Source: Alphaproteobacteria bacterium (GTDB lineage: Bacteria > Pseudomonadota > Alphaproteobacteria > Micavibrionales > CSBR16-224). From it: a stretch of 34,918 nt of DNA. Shown here piece after piece: positions 8,144 through 17,761 of the stretch; the stretch's first letter is position 1, and each line of letters opens with the position of its first letter. The stretch is taken from NCBI GenBank assembly GCA_021775895.1, contig JAJFGX010000014.1, positions 1-34,918 on the forward strand, written 5' to 3'. Under the pieces are notes generated by a model. The model was not told the DNA's origin, did no database searches, and worked only from the letters and a program-made list of their open reading frames with translations. A program made the position numbers and the translations under genes.

Positions 8144-9505
8144 CTATAGCCAACTTTTTAGAGCATTTAATGCCCTTGTTGTATAATATTTCTTACGATC
8201 AAGCCCTTTGAGTTTTTTCTTTTTACCATTAGGTAGAATTTCAATTGGAACAGGTGGAAATAGGCCAAAATTTATATTCATTGGCTGGAATGTTGAACTT
8301 TCTGCTCCGCCTGTAATATGCGATAGCATTGACCCCATCGCAGTTTCTACAGGTGGCGTATCTATATCTAGACCCAAAATTTCAGAGGCTGCAAACCTAC
8401 CTGCCATTAAACCAACAGAGGCACTTTCAACATAGCCCTCGCAACCTGTTATTTGCCCTGCAAAACGTAATCTTTTCTCTGTTTTTAAGCATAGTTTATC
8501 ATCAAGCAATATAGGGCTATTAATAAAAGTATTTCTATGTATTCCGCCTAATCTGGCAAATTCTGCATTTTCAAGTCCTGTGATTGATTTAAAAATTCTC
8601 ATTTGCTCGCCATATTTCAACTTTGTTTGAAAACCAACAATATTATAAAGCGTGCCAAGCTTATTGTCTTGTCGAAGCTGTACAACTGCATATGGTATTT
8701 CATCACTATGTGGATTTGTCAGCCCAACTGGTTTCATTGGCCCAAAGCTTAATGTTTCAATTCCTCGCTCTGCCATTACCTCGATTGGCAAGCAACCTTC
8801 AAAATATGGAGTATCTTTCTCCCAGTCTTTAAACTCTGTTTTATCACCTGTAATCAAGGCATCAATAAAATCATAATACTGCTCTTTACTCATTGGACAA
8901 TTGATATAATCTTTACCATCGCCACCTTCACCAATTTTATCATATCTCGATTGAAACCATGCTTTGCTCATATCTATGCTGTCTTTATGGACGATTGGAG
9001 CAAGAGCATCAAAAAAAGCTAAAGAATCTTCACCTGTTAGTTTTCTAATCGCCTCTGATAGGGCTGGCGATGTTAATGGGCCTGTTGCAATAATTACATG
9101 CTCCCATTCTTTTGGTGGCAGAGCATCAATCTCTGCTTTATCAATGGAAATTAAAGGGTGCTCAGATAAAGTTTTTGTAATTTCCTCAGAAAATATATCA
9201 CGATCAACCGCAAGGGCAGAGCCTGCAGGAACTCTAGCATTAGAGCCAGCACGCATGATAATTGAATTACAACGTCTCATTTCTTCATGTAAAAGCCCAA
9301 CTGCGTTATGCTCCCAATCATCAGATCTAAATGAATTAGAGCAGACAAGCTCCGCAAAACCATCGGTTTTATGAGCATCTGTCATTTTAACTGGACGCAT
9401 TTCATGTAAAACAACTTGAACACCCATTTCAGCTGCTTGCCATGCAGCCTCACTTCCAGCCATACCAGCACCAATAATATGAAGCTCTTTGTCTTTATTT
9501 GTCAT
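8144..9505 (-). CDS. trmFO: Methylenetetrahydrofolate-tRNA-(uracil-54-C5)-methyltransferase TrmFO
   Basis: A 453-residue flavoprotein of the GidA-related TrmFO family, which makes ribothymidine-54 in the T-loop of tRNAs from methylenetetrahydrofolate. Visible are the FAD-binding [10 protein letters not shown] (12-21), the family-typical HEMRP and [11 protein letters not shown] around C55, and [12 protein letters not shown] around C203, matching the two redox/catalytic cysteines of the family. The C-terminal FAD region includes [13 protein letters not shown]. Its start lies 11 bp inside the end of the upstream fusion gene, so it is probably coupled to it. Length and motifs are normal, and the call is secure. 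Confidence 0.96.
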   Translation of the reverse strand: MTNKDKELHIIGAGMAGSEAAWQAAEMGVQVVLHEMRPVKMTDAHKTDGFAELVCSNSFRSDDWEHNAVGLLHEEMRRCNSIIMRAGSNARVPAGSALAVDRDIFSEEITKTLSEHPLISIDKAEIDALPPKEWEHVIIATGPLTSPALSEAIRKLTGEDSLAFFDALAPIVHKDSIDMSKAWFQSRYDKIGEGGDGKDYINCPMSKEQYYDFIDALITGDKTEFKDWEKDTPYFEGCLPIEVMAERGIETLSFGPMKPVGLTNPHSDEIPYAVVQLRQDNKLGTLYNIVGFQTKLKYGEQMRIFKSITGLENAEFARLGGIHRNTFINSPILLDDKLCLKTEKRLRFAGQITGCEGYVESASVGLMAGRFAASEILGLDIDTPPVETAMGSMLSHITGGAESSTFQPMNINFGLFPPVPIEILPNGKKKKLKGLDRKKYYTTRALNALKSWL

Positions 9506-11549
9506 TTTTTAAATGTCCTATTAATTTATTATCAATTTCTGGCTTTTTATTAAACCATTTTTTAAAAGCAGGAATAGCCTGATTAATTAGCATGCCAATA
9601 CCTGTTACAATTTTACATCCTTTATCCTCTGCATCTTTTAATAGCTTGGTATAAAGTGGAGTATATACAAGGTCATAAACGATGGCGGTTTTAGGAAGTT
9701 TAGATATTATATCAAGCTCTATTCCAGAGTTATTATTCATACCTAAAGATGTTGTATTAATTAATAAAGATGTGCTTTCAAATAGATCATAATCGTTGCT
9801 CCATTCTTTAGCATATATGGTGCAATTATTCCCTATTTTAAAGTCCTCTGCCAAAAGCTGTGCTTTTTCCAGCGTACGATTAAGGATATAGATCTCTGGA
9901 ACTCCACTTTGTATTAGGGCGTATAATACAGCTCTTGAAGCTCCACCAGCCCCCAATATTATAGCCTTTGTATCCTTAGCTTGCCAATCTGGCACAGTAT
10001 TATATAGGTTCTGGATAAAGCCATAGGCATCGGTATTAATACCATGGAATTTTTTATTCTCATCAATTACAACTGTATTTACAGCCCCGATAGCTTTGGC
10101 AGTATCGTCTAGACTATCCATTAATTTGAAAGCATCTTCTTTATAGGGAATAGTTATATTACAACCAGCATAGCCCTTATCTCGCAAATTATTTAAAGTC
10201 TCTTCAAGCATTCCTTTCGGCACGGGTATTTTCTTATACTTGCCTAATATATTATATTTTTCTAACCAATAGCCATGCAGTTTAGGAGATAATGAATGCT
10301 CTATTGGCCAACCAATTACTCCCGCCTTAATAGTTTTGTTGTCTACTGCTTCTTTTAAGCACATTAAACACTCTGTGCGACCTGCTGTAAAATTATCATC
10401 AGCCCACCATTTTTCAACAGTTTTTAATATTTCGCCTACTTGTTTTCCTTGTCCTATACCTAAAGCTAGAACATCACCTCCAATTAATTGAAACTTAGGT
10501 ATTCTACAAGCTGTTGCCATTTGATATAGATTTTTATAATCATTTTTATATTCTATATTATTTGCTCCAGACAATAAAATCATGTCTAGAGTAATATCAC
10601 GCCCTAAATCATGTACCATACGCCTTAAATCTATCTCCGAAGTATCAGGCAGAATATCTTTTGAATTTATTAAAATATTACGATGTGTTTTTTGAGCCTT
10701 AGATAAACGGAATAAAGGTATATCTCCACAACTCAAAGCAACTAAGCTACGAATATTATCATGACTAGTGTAGCATATTTGCTCTAGTGCAATTAAGCTC
10801 TCTAATTTATCTACCGATACATCACCAGTTATAATCTCAGTCATAACACCAGCCTCTAACATATACTTACAAGATAATGGTGCTTGCTTTGATTCTAATA
10901 GTCTCAAAAATTCATTAGTAATGCGTTCTTTAGATAGGTTAGGTATTTTATTTGCAAAAATAGAGCATGCTTTTAATGCAGTATCATCAACAGGTTCTCG
11001 TCCATAATGAGCAAAAAAGCGAAAAAAACGCAAGATACGCAGAATGTCTTCTTTAATTCTATCCTCGGCAGAGCCAATAAATTTTACAATCCCATTATGA
11101 AGATCAGAGACTCCATCAAAATAATCATAAATATTACCATCAATATCACAGAACAAAGCATTCATAGTGAAATCACGCCTTGCTGCATCTTCCTCCCAAT
11201 TATCGGTAAAAGAAACTTTCGCATGTCTGCCATCTGTTTCTATATCTTTTCTTAATGTCGTTATTTCAAAAGGCATTTTATTAATAATTGCAGTGATAGT
11301 GCCATGCTCAATTCCTGTCGGCACATATTTTATATTAGCCTTAACTAAACAGTCTATCATTTGCTCTGGTTTCAGCGGTGTTGCGATATCAATATCGCAT
11401 ACGCTACGATTAACCAAGCTATCACGTACACAACCCCCGACAAAACGTGGAGCATCAACACCTGAAATACTTAAAGCTTTCATAAGCTCTAAAGTTTCAG
11501 GATAAACCATCCATGCGGGAAAACTATTTAAACGTTGGGTAATTGCCAT
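9495..11549 (-). CDS. Fused CCA-adding tRNA nucleotidyltransferase - shikimate dehydrogenase
   Basis: A single 684-residue frame containing two unrelated enzymes. Residues 1 to about 403 are a class II CCA tRNA nucleotidyltransferase: GGCVRD (38-43), catalytic DID (52-54), RRDFTMNAL (124-132) and [12 protein letters not shown]. Its usual C-terminal end, with QGKQVGEIL, is present. Residues about 408-684 are a full Aro[12 protein letters not shown] (412-422), NITIPYK with catalytic K470, NTDAYGF (505-511) and a [12 protein letters not shown] loop (533-540). AroE makes shikimate from 3-dehydroshikimate. The join is near position 10335, with only a few linker residues and no Met at the AroE start. 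Both halves look complete and active. An assembly error that erased a stop is possible but would have to keep the frame. The gene overlaps its upstream neighbour by 22 bp. Confidence 0.92.
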   Translation of the reverse strand: MAITQRLNSFPAWMVYPETLELMKALSISGVDAPRFVGGCVRDSLVNRSVCDIDIATPLKPEQMIDCLVKANIKYVPTGIEHGTITAIINKMPFEITTLRKDIETDGRHAKVSFTDNWEEDAARRDFTMNALFCDIDGNIYDYFDGVSDLHNGIVKFIGSAEDRIKEDILRILRFFRFFAHYGREPVDDTALKACSIFANKIPNLSKERITNEFLRLLESKQAPLSCKYMLEAGVMTEIITGDVSVDKLESLIALEQICYTSHDNIRSLVALSCGDIPLFRLSKAQKTHRNILINSKDILPDTSEIDLRRMVHDLGRDITLDMILLSGANNIEYKNDYKNLYQMATACRIPKFQLIGGDVLALGIGQGKQVGEILKTVEKWWADDNFTAGRTECLMCLKEAVDNKTIKAGVIGWPIEHSLSPKLHGYWLEKYNILGKYKKIPVPKGMLEETLNNLRDKGYAGCNITIPYKEDAFKLMDSLDDTAKAIGAVNTVVIDENKKFHGINTDAYGFIQNLYNTVPDWQAKDTKAIILGAGGASRAVLYALIQSGVPEIYILNRTLEKAQLLAEDFKIGNNCTIYAKEWSNDYDLFESTSLLINTTSLGMNNNSGIELDIISKLPKTAIVYDLVYTPLYTKLLKDAEDKGCKIVTGIGMLINQAIPAFKKWFNKKPEIDNKLIGHLKNDK

Positions 11550-12532
11550 TTGTCTATTAAAACACTAAATTGTTCATGTGTAAATCTAACTGCAGCAGAG
11601 TTAGCATGACCACCGCCATTTATTCCATATTTTGTAGCTATTTCTTCTGCAACAGAGCTAACATCTATATCATTATCACTACGCAAGCTAAGTGACACCA
11701 TTTTGTGATCAGGATCGTATTTGCATGCCATGAATATTTTTGGCTCATAACTACTTTGTTTCTCAAATTGATACCAGAATTCACGACTAAGGTATTTAAC
11801 TTTTCTCCAAACAAAGCCAACCTTACAATCTCCTAAGGATTGAATGCCTTTACAAGAGATTGGTTTCATTTCATCTAAAGCAATGTTGATTCTTTTTATA
11901 TAAATTTTCCGTTGTTTTAAGCCTCGCTCTTCAAGAATTCTGATTGTATCATTTGTAGCTACAAGCTCAGAAATTTCTTTGGAAAATTGCTCAAAATCAC
12001 TATTATCAAAAGTATCTACCCCAGCCGCCAGAGTAAAAAACTCCTCGGGTGTTGACATGAAATCACTATTAGCTAAATCCATCGCCTCAACCAAATCAAT
12101 AAGAAATGGTCTGGTTTTCCCTTTATTAAATATATCCCAACTAAGCCCTGCACCTGAACGATTCATATCAAGAACAATTTCACAATTGGGGTGTGAGAAG
12201 TTTTTTAAATGTTTATGTGAGGTTATATGGTGATCGTAAATACTAACTTTATGCCCAACATCTAGAAGTTTTTCCAAAATTGATGGTAAAGGTGATATAT
12301 CACAGAAATAAACATGAGCATCTGCATATAATAAACATGTCTCTAAAATATTCCCATCATCATGATTAATGCCAATATATTCTGTATTTTCAGTGCCTAA
12401 AGCTTGCAAGGCTGCCCAAGCTGAAACACTGCCGTCCATACAAGGGTGATGATAAAATATAACATTGTGAATTTCTTTTTTAGAGCTTTTGATATTATGC
12501 AAGGTCAAAATTTTCTGTTTTAGCATCACCAT
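11528..12532 (-). CDS. DHH-family phosphoesterase
   Basis: A 334-residue DHH/DHHA1 phosphoesterase. The N-terminal HHPCMDGSVSAW holds the first metal ligands, YFCDISP a further Asp, and YDHHITS is the DHH motif. The C-terminal substrate domain has GGGHANSAA near the end. Relatives hydrolyse short oligonucleotides, 3'-phosphoadenosine phosphate or cyclic dinucleotides; which applies here cannot be read from the motifs. The annotated ATG lies 38 bp inside xseB and has no clear Shine-Dalgarno site, so a slightly later TTG (12508 or 12502) is possible. It also overlaps the CCA-AroE gene by 22 bp, and translation is probably coupled. Confidence 0.87.
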   Translation of the reverse strand: MVMLKQKILTLHNIKSSKKEIHNVIFYHHPCMDGSVSAWAALQALGTENTEYIGINHDDGNILETCLLYADAHVYFCDISPLPSILEKLLDVGHKVSIYDHHITSHKHLKNFSHPNCEIVLDMNRSGAGLSWDIFNKGKTRPFLIDLVEAMDLANSDFMSTPEEFFTLAAGVDTFDNSDFEQFSKEISELVATNDTIRILEERGLKQRKIYIKRINIALDEMKPISCKGIQSLGDCKVGFVWRKVKYLSREFWYQFEKQSSYEPKIFMACKYDPDHKMVSLSLRSDNDIDVSSVAEEIATKYGINGGGHANSAAVRFTHEQFSVLIDKWQLPNV

Positions 12533-12725
12533 TAGGAGATAAAGTGATTTTCTCTATTTTTGCTTGAGCATCTTTTAATTTGCTCTCACAATATTGTTTT
12601 AGAACCATACCCTTCTCATATGCTTCTATCGACGTTTCAAGGTCACCTTTACCGCTTTCTAATTGCTTTACTATAGACTCAAGCTCAATTAATGCCGCTT
12701 CAAAACTAATATTATTTTCTGTCAT
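12495..12725 (-). CDS. xseB: Exodeoxyribonuclease VII small subunit
   Basis: A 76-residue protein with the typical XseB pattern: SFEAALIELESIVKQLESG, then DLETSIEAYEKGM and LKQYCESKLKDAQAKIEKI. The small subunit forms a long helical hairpin that binds XseA for degradation of single-stranded DNA. XseA is not in this window. It follows the lipoprotein gene by 4 bp, with a GGAAA site about 12 bases before its ATG. Confidence 0.93.
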   Translation of the reverse strand: MTENNISFEAALIELESIVKQLESGKGDLETSIEAYEKGMVLKQYCESKLKDAQAKIEKITLSPNGDAKTENFDLA

Positions 12726-12729
12726 TTTT

Positions 12730-13242
12730 CTAATTTCCTTTATTTTCTGGTTTTAATTGAAGTCCAAAAACAATTTTATATAGCCCCGCATGCTCAATTC
12801 TTGCAAGTGGTATATTATGTTCGATTTCCTCTGTTAAAACTCCAACCCCAGCATCTTCATCTAATGCAATTGTCGCAGGGAATATCTTTTTAGCCAGAAT
12901 TTCATTCGTTGGCGATAAAATAGTTACAAAATACTCAAAACTTTGCTCATTAATAAAGGAAGCATCAGGGCTACGCTCCGCATAGAAAAATAACTTTGCA
13001 TCAATCATAACAGAAAGACCATCATTATTATCGAAGGAACATTGCCCAGAAAAATCTTTAATCATAACATAAGCCTGTTTTGTGCCGTCCTTGGCAAAAA
13101 TTTGCATATCTTCGGCTTCATGAATTAATCCTGTTTCGGGACAGGTAAGTTTAGAGGTATCTATCGCAGGCTTTAGTAATGCACAGCCATGCATTAACAA
13201 TACAAACCCAACTAAAAAAAAGATACGAACGATACTAAACAT
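12730..13242 (-). CDS. Putative lipoprotein
   Basis: A 170-residue protein with an N-terminal hydrophobic segment (about 3-18) ending in LLMHGC. This is a lipobox-like sequence with Cys20, so it is probably lipid-anchored to a membrane. The remainder is soluble and beta-rich (AYVMIKDFSGQC, VMIDAKLFFYAER, FEYFVTILSP), as in small conserved proteins of unknown function in alphaproteobacteria. It is the first gene of the leftward xseB/DHH/CCA-AroE/trmFO operon and divergent from ispH, with an 82-bp gap to the longest ispH frame. No function can be assigned. Confidence 0.75.
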   Translation of the reverse strand: MFSIVRIFFLVGFVLLMHGCALLKPAIDTSKLTCPETGLIHEAEDMQIFAKDGTKQAYVMIKDFSGQCSFDNNDGLSVMIDAKLFFYAERSPDASFINEQSFEYFVTILSPTNEILAKKIFPATIALDEDAGVGVLTEEIEHNIPLARIEHAGLYKIVFGLQLKPENKGN

Positions 13243-13289
13243 AAAACTTAACTTTTGTTATTTTTTAAACTCTACGGTAAAAACATGAC

Positions 13290-13318
13290 TTGATACAAGT
13301 ACAAAATATAACTATATA
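13290..13318 (+). promoter_or_regulatory. Possible ispH promoter
   Basis: TTGATA (13290-13295), a 17-bp spacer, then TATATA (13313-13318). The predicted start is almost at the ATG at 13325, which argues for starting translation at the later ATG (13346). Confidence 0.35.
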
Positions 13319-13345
13319 GTATCTATGACAAAAATACAGGTAAAA

Positions 13346-14296
13346 ATGCAAGCAGAAAAGAAATTGAAAATTATATTGGCAAATCCCAGAGGGTTTTGTG
13401 CAGGGGTTGATCGTGCGGTTTTAATTGTTGAGAGAGCTTTACAGAAATATGGAGCTCCCGTATATGTTCGTCATGAGATAGTTCATAACAAACATGTTCT
13501 AGAATCTTTAATGGCTAAAGGTGCTGTTTTTGTAGAGGATCTTGATAATATTCCAGATGATGTGCCTGTAATTTTTTCTGCGCATGGGGTTGCTAAATGC
13601 GTCACGGCAGAGGCTACAAGTAAAAAGATATTTTATATTGATGCAACCTGCCCATTAGTTAGTAAAGTACACAGAGAAACCGAACTGCACCATAAAAATA
13701 ATAAACATGTTTTATTGATAGGTCATAAAGGACACCCCGAAGTAATAGGCACAATGGGACAAATTTCAGCAGATTCTATATCACTTATTGAGAATATAAA
13801 AGATGCAGAGAAATATGAAACCAACACCCCTGATAAGCTTGCATTTGTTACGCAAACTACACTATCTGTAGATGATACTAAAGATATTATAGAAGTTTTA
13901 AAAAGACGCTTTCCTAAAATTGTTTCACCCAAAAAAGAAGATATATGCTACGCAACAACCAACAGACAAGCCGCAGTTAAAGAGATTGCGACTAAATGTG
14001 ATACGGTTGTGGTTATAGGCTCTAATAATTCATCGAACGCTAATCGTTTGGTAGAGGCCGCAAAACAGCATGGCTGTAATAAGTCATTTTTAGCACAAAA
14101 TAGCTCTGCGATTAACTGGCAAGATATAATAGACAATACAAATATTTTAGGCATCACTGCGGGAGCATCAACGCCTGAAGTACTAATTTCTGAAGTAATG
14201 GACACTGCTAATGATATATTCTCTGAGGTTGAAATTGAATATATTTCTGTAGCAGATGAGAATATCACCTTCAAACTTCCAAAGGTGGTGGCTTAG
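13346..14296 (+). CDS. ispH: 4-hydroxy-3-methylbut-2-enyl diphosphate reductase
   Basis: The last enzyme of the MEP isoprenoid pathway, converting HMBPP to IPP and DMAPP with a 4Fe-4S cluster in the cytoplasm. The three cluster cysteines appear in RGFCAGVDRA, DATCPLVSKVH and DICYATTNRQ. The substrate-contact motifs SAHGV and SNNSSNANRL are present. The start at 13346 is preferred because an ACAGG sequence precedes it at good spacing and the product then begins a few residues before the conserved ILANPRGFCAG; an in-frame ATG at 13325 would add seven residues. thrB follows after 3 bp, so ispH-thrB-rnhA is one operon. Confidence 0.95.
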   Translation: MQAEKKLKIILANPRGFCAGVDRAVLIVERALQKYGAPVYVRHEIVHNKHVLESLMAKGAVFVEDLDNIPDDVPVIFSAHGVAKCVTAEATSKKIFYIDATCPLVSKVHRETELHHKNNKHVLLIGHKGHPEVIGTMGQISADSISLIENIKDAEKYETNTPDKLAFVTQTTLSVDDTKDIIEVLKRRFPKIVSPKKEDICYATTNRQAAVKEIATKCDTVVVIGSNNSSNANRLVEAAKQHGCNKSFLAQNSSAINWQDIIDNTNILGITAGASTPEVLISEVMDTANDIFSEVEIEYISVADENITFKLPKVVA

Positions 14297-14299
14297 GGT

Positions 14300-15256
14300 A
14301 TGGCAGTTTATACAGATATAACAACTGATGAATTAAGTAATTTACTTACTGATTATAATATAGGTTCTTTAGAAGAACTTACACCGATTGCCAATGGCGT
14401 TAGCAATAGTAACTATATAATTACTACAAATAAAAATAAGTATATTTTAACCATGTTAGAAGATTTTTCCGTGGGGAGAGAAGCTCTACCATTTATTGTC
14501 TCATTTATGCAGCACTTAAGTAATAATGGAGTACCTTGCCCCGAGCCAATAAAAGATAATAATGGAAATATTGTTAAATATTATAAAGAAAAGCCACTGC
14601 TTATTTCATCATTTATATCAGGTCACCACCCAGATATTATTACGCCAAAGCATTGTAAAGTGCTTGGCAATGCATTAGCTAAACTACATATCACAGGACA
14701 GAGCTTTGAACAACTGAGACCAAATCCAAGATCAGTTCTAAAATTAATTGAAACCAAAGATATATATCTTGGCTATGCAGAAAAATTTCAAACAGGTCTA
14801 AAAGATACACTAGAAAAGCTTTTTGAGCATTTATTAATAAACTATCCAAAAGAACTACCGTCAGGTGTTATTCATGCTGATTTATGGCCTGATAATGTAT
14901 TATTTGATGCTGATTGTGAAATAAACGGCATTATTGATTTTTATCTGTCGGGACAAGATTTCTTAGCTTTCGACCTTGCAATATGTATTAACGCTTGGTG
15001 TTTTGACGGTAATATATTAAATCAAAATAAACTACATAGTTTAATATCTGGATATCAAAAAATTCGCTCTTTAACCGAAGATGAAAAATCAGCCCTACAA
15101 ATACTACATCAAGCTGCTTGTTTGCGTTTTTTATTAAGTAGATTGCAAGAATGGTATGAAGCTCCAAAAGATGCACTAGTCACGCCCCACGATCCGACAG
15201 AATGTATTGATAAATTAAAATATCACCAGACATATAATATAAAGGATATGATATGA
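14300..15256 (+). CDS. thrB: Homoserine kinase, APH-fold type
   Basis: A 318-residue kinase of the aminoglycoside-phosphotransferase fold, the ThrB type found in alphaproteobacteria and pseudomonads. It phosphorylates homoserine for threonine synthesis. Key motifs are [13 protein letters not shown] near the N-terminus, [15 protein letters not shown] with the catalytic Asp, and [17 protein letters not shown] with the metal-binding Asp. Its last codons overlap the rnhA start by 4 bp. The place between ispH and rnhA is the usual one in alphaproteobacteria and supports the homoserine kinase call over other APH enzymes. Confidence 0.93.
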   Translation: MAVYTDITTDELSNLLTDYNIGSLEELTPIANGVSNSNYIITTNKNKYILTMLEDFSVGREALPFIVSFMQHLSNNGVPCPEPIKDNNGNIVKYYKEKPLLISSFISGHHPDIITPKHCKVLGNALAKLHITGQSFEQLRPNPRSVLKLIETKDIYLGYAEKFQTGLKDTLEKLFEHLLINYPKELPSGVIHADLWPDNVLFDADCEINGIIDFYLSGQDFLAFDLAICINAWCFDGNILNQNKLHSLISGYQKIRSLTEDEKSALQILHQAACLRFLLSRLQEWYEAPKDALVTPHDPTECIDKLKYHQTYNIKDMI

Positions 15257-15678
15257 AAGAAGTTGAATTATTTACGGATGGTGCTTGTAGTGGTAATCCT
15301 GGCCCAGGTGGTTGGGGGGCTATTTTGCGTTATAACTCGACTGAAAAGGAGCTTTCAGGCGGGGAACAAGAGACAACCAATAACCGTATGGAGCTTATGG
15401 CAGTAATTGAAGGTCTAAAAGCACTTAAAAGTAAATGCAATGTCACAATTTACACTGATAGCAAATATGTTATGGACGGTATGATGAAGTGGCTAGAGGG
15501 CTGGAAAGCCAAAGGCTGGAAAACTGCAAACAAGAAACCAGTTAAAAATGTTGATTTATGGTTAGAGCTAGACGCGGAAGCCATAAAACACCAGATATCA
15601 TGGCAGTGGGTTAAAGGTCATAGCGGCCATATCGAGAATGAAAGAGCCGATGAGCTTGCCAGATTAGCTATTCCTTAA
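15253..15678 (+). CDS. rnhA: Ribonuclease HI
   Basis: A 141-residue type 1 RNase H that cuts the RNA strand of RNA-DNA hybrids. The catalytic residues are visible: the Asp in [16 protein letters not shown], the Glu in [13 protein letters not shown], the Asp in [10 protein letters not shown], and the His and last Asp in [17 protein letters not shown]. The length is standard. The stop codon (15676-15678) lies inside the 9-bp target repeat of the MITE-like element that follows, so the insertion happened exactly at the gene end without changing the protein. Confidence 0.97.
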   Translation: MKEVELFTDGACSGNPGPGGWGAILRYNSTEKELSGGEQETTNNRMELMAVIEGLKALKSKCNVTIYTDSKYVMDGMMKWLEGWKAKGWKTANKKPVKNVDLWLELDAEAIKHQISWQWVKGHSGHIENERADELARLAIP

Positions 15679-15683
15679 ATATA

Positions 15684-15816
15684 CCCAAATCTCAACTTCA
15701 TATAAGCCATTGAAAAATAAGTCCCCTTAAACCCCCCTTGTTTATTTTACATAATACAGAGCTTATTATATATCAATTAGTTAGATTACAATTATGATAT
15801 GAAGTTGAGATTTGGG
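15684..15816. mobile_element. MITE-like element with 20-bp TIRs and 9-bp target duplication
   Basis: A 133-bp non-coding element with perfect 20-bp terminal inverted repeats: CCCAAATCTCAACTTCATAT at 15684-15703 and its reverse complement at 15797-15816. It is flanked by identical 9-bp direct repeats, TTAAATATA (15675-15683 and 15817-15825). It encodes nothing, so it would need a transposase in trans; a 9-bp duplication is known for several IS families (for example IS903-type IS5 and IS4 members), but the parent is not identified. The left repeat includes the rnhA stop codon. The folded TIRs could also act as a hairpin after rnhA. Confidence 0.75.
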
Positions 15817-15840
15817 TTAAATATATATAGTTCCATAAAA

Positions 15841-15869
15841 TTGACAACGTTATGAAAATTTGTTACAAT
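15841..15869 (+). promoter_or_regulatory. Promoter of the metallopeptidase pair
   Basis: TTGACA (15841-15846), a 17-bp spacer, then TACAAT (15864-15869) with an extended -10 TG at 15861-15862. It predicts a start near 15876, just before the weak ATG at 15880. This supports translation from 15910, which has AAGG in front of it. Confidence 0.7.
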
Positions 15870-15909
15870 ATAAATGTAATTGAATTTAATAACAGATAGA
15901 ATTAAGGTC

Positions 15910-16818
15910 ATGGATACAAAAGAAGATATCATAAAACTATGGCATGAAAATGTTGATAGTATCTTGGCTCAACAAAGTCCTAAAAGACGTCAACATGAAC
16001 AAGAGCGTATACAGGTAATTCGTGAATTAATGTCTGATAGTGCCTTGGGTAAGGATTTACTGGATTGGGCAGATGATAACGATATTGTTATTTTAATGGA
16101 TAAGGAAATTATGGTTGGTGGATACCACCTTAGTGGTCTAAAAACCATTGCTTTGTCTACACATATTCCAAATGGGCAGCTTATAAATACACTTGCTCAT
16201 GAGATACGCCATGCTTGGCAAGACGGCCAAGGATTCTTGCCTTTATTTAACAACAATCTAGATAAGAATTCTGTGCAAACAGCTACAGAATATATGTTGC
16301 AAGTACGTTTTCTTGAGGCTGATGCCACAGCTATTGGAAATAAAGTACTTAAAGATGTAATTGAAAAACGTGGCAAACTAGCAATGCTTAAACATCTACC
16401 AATGACTAGCATTATATCACACACTATAGAATTTAAAACAAGCTTAGTAGAAAAGTTTAATGACTTTTTCTATGATGATGCTAGGAAAAATGCCTATGAT
16501 GAGCGTAGTTTAAAAATATATGCAGCATATATGGGTATATCAAATATTATAATACCTTATAGTGAATTAGAATATGATGATGAGAAGTTCAGTGATCAAC
16601 ACAATATGCCTTTTAATATTGGCATTAATGTTCATGATGAAGCATCGATTAGAAAATTGGGGGAAATCTTTAACCAAGGTAATTATATGGACAACCTACC
16701 TGAAGGCTTCCATAAAGCCCCTTTCTATTCTGCAGGTTTTTCACTTGAGAATGAAACATTTGAGGTACTAAAAAAAGCCAATACTTTACGAAATAGTTAC
16801 AAGCCCAGAAAATTATAA
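15910..16818 (+). CDS. Putative HExxH zinc metallopeptidase, copy 1
   Basis: A 302-residue protein with the zinc-binding motif HEIRH in TLAHEIRHAWQ, followed about 40 residues later by VRFLEADATAIGN, whose acidic residues could supply the third ligand. It resembles the DUF6782-type putative metallopeptidases as I remember them; this was not searched. The start at 15910 is chosen because AAGG precedes it and the neighbouring paralogue aligns from there, while the ATG at 15880 falls at the predicted transcription start. No signal peptide or membrane segment is seen, so it is cytoplasmic or exported without a classical signal. It is followed by a close paralogue after 22 bp. The substrate is unknown. 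Confidence 0.72.
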   Translation: MDTKEDIIKLWHENVDSILAQQSPKRRQHEQERIQVIRELMSDSALGKDLLDWADDNDIVILMDKEIMVGGYHLSGLKTIALSTHIPNGQLINTLAHEIRHAWQDGQGFLPLFNNNLDKNSVQTATEYMLQVRFLEADATAIGNKVLKDVIEKRGKLAMLKHLPMTSIISHTIEFKTSLVEKFNDFFYDDARKNAYDERSLKIYAAYMGISNIIIPYSELEYDDEKFSDQHNMPFNIGINVHDEASIRKLGEIFNQGNYMDNLPEGFHKAPFYSAGFSLENETFEVLKKANTLRNSYKPRKL

Positions 16819-16840
16819 TTTATTTGAATTTAAAATTGGT

Positions 16841-17761
16841 ATGAATAAAATTATGGATAAAAAAGAAGATATCATGAAACTATGGCATGAAAATGTTGAT
16901 AGTATCTTAGCCAAACAAAGTCCTAAAAGACGAGAACGAGAACAAAAACGTATACAGATAATTCGTGAATTAATGTCTGATAGCTCCTTGGGTAAGGATT
17001 TACTAGATTGGGCAGATGATAAAGGTATTACCATTCTAATGGACAAACAAGTAAGGTCTAATGGTTATTATTGTGATGGTTTAAAAACTGTTGTTTTGTC
17101 TACAAATGTTCCAAATGGAGAACTTATAGGCACCCTTGCCCATGAAATACGCCATGCTTGGCAAGATGATCAAGGGTTGTTGCCAACTCTTAATAAAAGC
17201 ATGGATAATAATTCTGCACAAACGGCTATAGAATACATGGTTCAAGTGCGTTTTCTTGAGGCAGATGCCTCAGCGGTTGGAAATACAGTGTTAGAAGATG
17301 TAATTGAAAAACGTGGTAAATTAGCAATGCTTAGACACATGTCAGTTGCTGCGATGATATTGCATGTAACAGAGGCTAAAGTAAGCCTGGAAGGAAAATT
17401 CAAAAATTTCTTTTCTGACACCCCTAGAAAAGATGCTTATGATGAGCATAGCTTAAAAAACTACGCCACATATATGGATATACCAAATATCGTAATGCCT
17501 TCTGGTAAAATGGAATATGATGATAGTAAATTCCATAGAAAGCACAATATACCTTCTAACATTGGTCTTAATGTTTATGATGAGGCATCAATTAGAAAAT
17601 TAGGTGAGATTTTTAATCAAGATAACTATATGAACAACCTACCTAAGAACTTTCATCAGGATCCCTTCTACTCTGCAGGATTCTCACTTAGAGCAGATGA
17701 TTCACGACTACTAAAAAGGGTTAACACTATAAAAAACAGGCATAAGACAAGAAAATTATAA
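16841..17761 (+). CDS. Putative HExxH zinc metallopeptidase, copy 2
   Basis: A 306-residue paralogue of the preceding gene. It has the same N-terminal block (IMKLWHENVDSILAKQSPKR), the same HEIRHAWQ zinc motif and RFLEADASAVGN, and the same C-terminal LGEIFNQ and FYSAGFSL. The two proteins are similar along their whole length, and the DNA is nearly identical near the 5' end, so this is a fairly recent tandem duplication with both zinc sites kept. The ribosome site is weak; the ATG at 16841 or 16853 may be used, and expression probably depends on read-through from copy 1. The last bases form TTATAA, shared with the stop of the convergent Sel1 gene. Confidence 0.72.
   Translation: MNKIMDKKEDIMKLWHENVDSILAKQSPKRREREQKRIQIIRELMSDSSLGKDLLDWADDKGITILMDKQVRSNGYYCDGLKTVVLSTNVPNGELIGTLAHEIRHAWQDDQGLLPTLNKSMDNNSAQTAIEYMVQVRFLEADASAVGNTVLEDVIEKRGKLAMLRHMSVAAMILHVTEAKVSLEGKFKNFFSDTPRKDAYDEHSLKNYATYMDIPNIVMPSGKMEYDDSKFHRKHNIPSNIGLNVYDEASIRKLGEIFNQDNYMNNLPKNFHQDPFYSAGFSLRADDSRLLKRVNTIKNRHKTRKL

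Noticed and set aside
8208-9374. Plus-strand frames inside trmFO
   Set aside because: They are antisense to a well-conserved enzyme and have no family signature.
15880-15909. ATG at 15880 as start of metallopeptidase copy 1
   Set aside because: It lies about at the predicted transcription start and lacks a ribosome site; the ATG at 15910 has AAGG and matches the paralogue.
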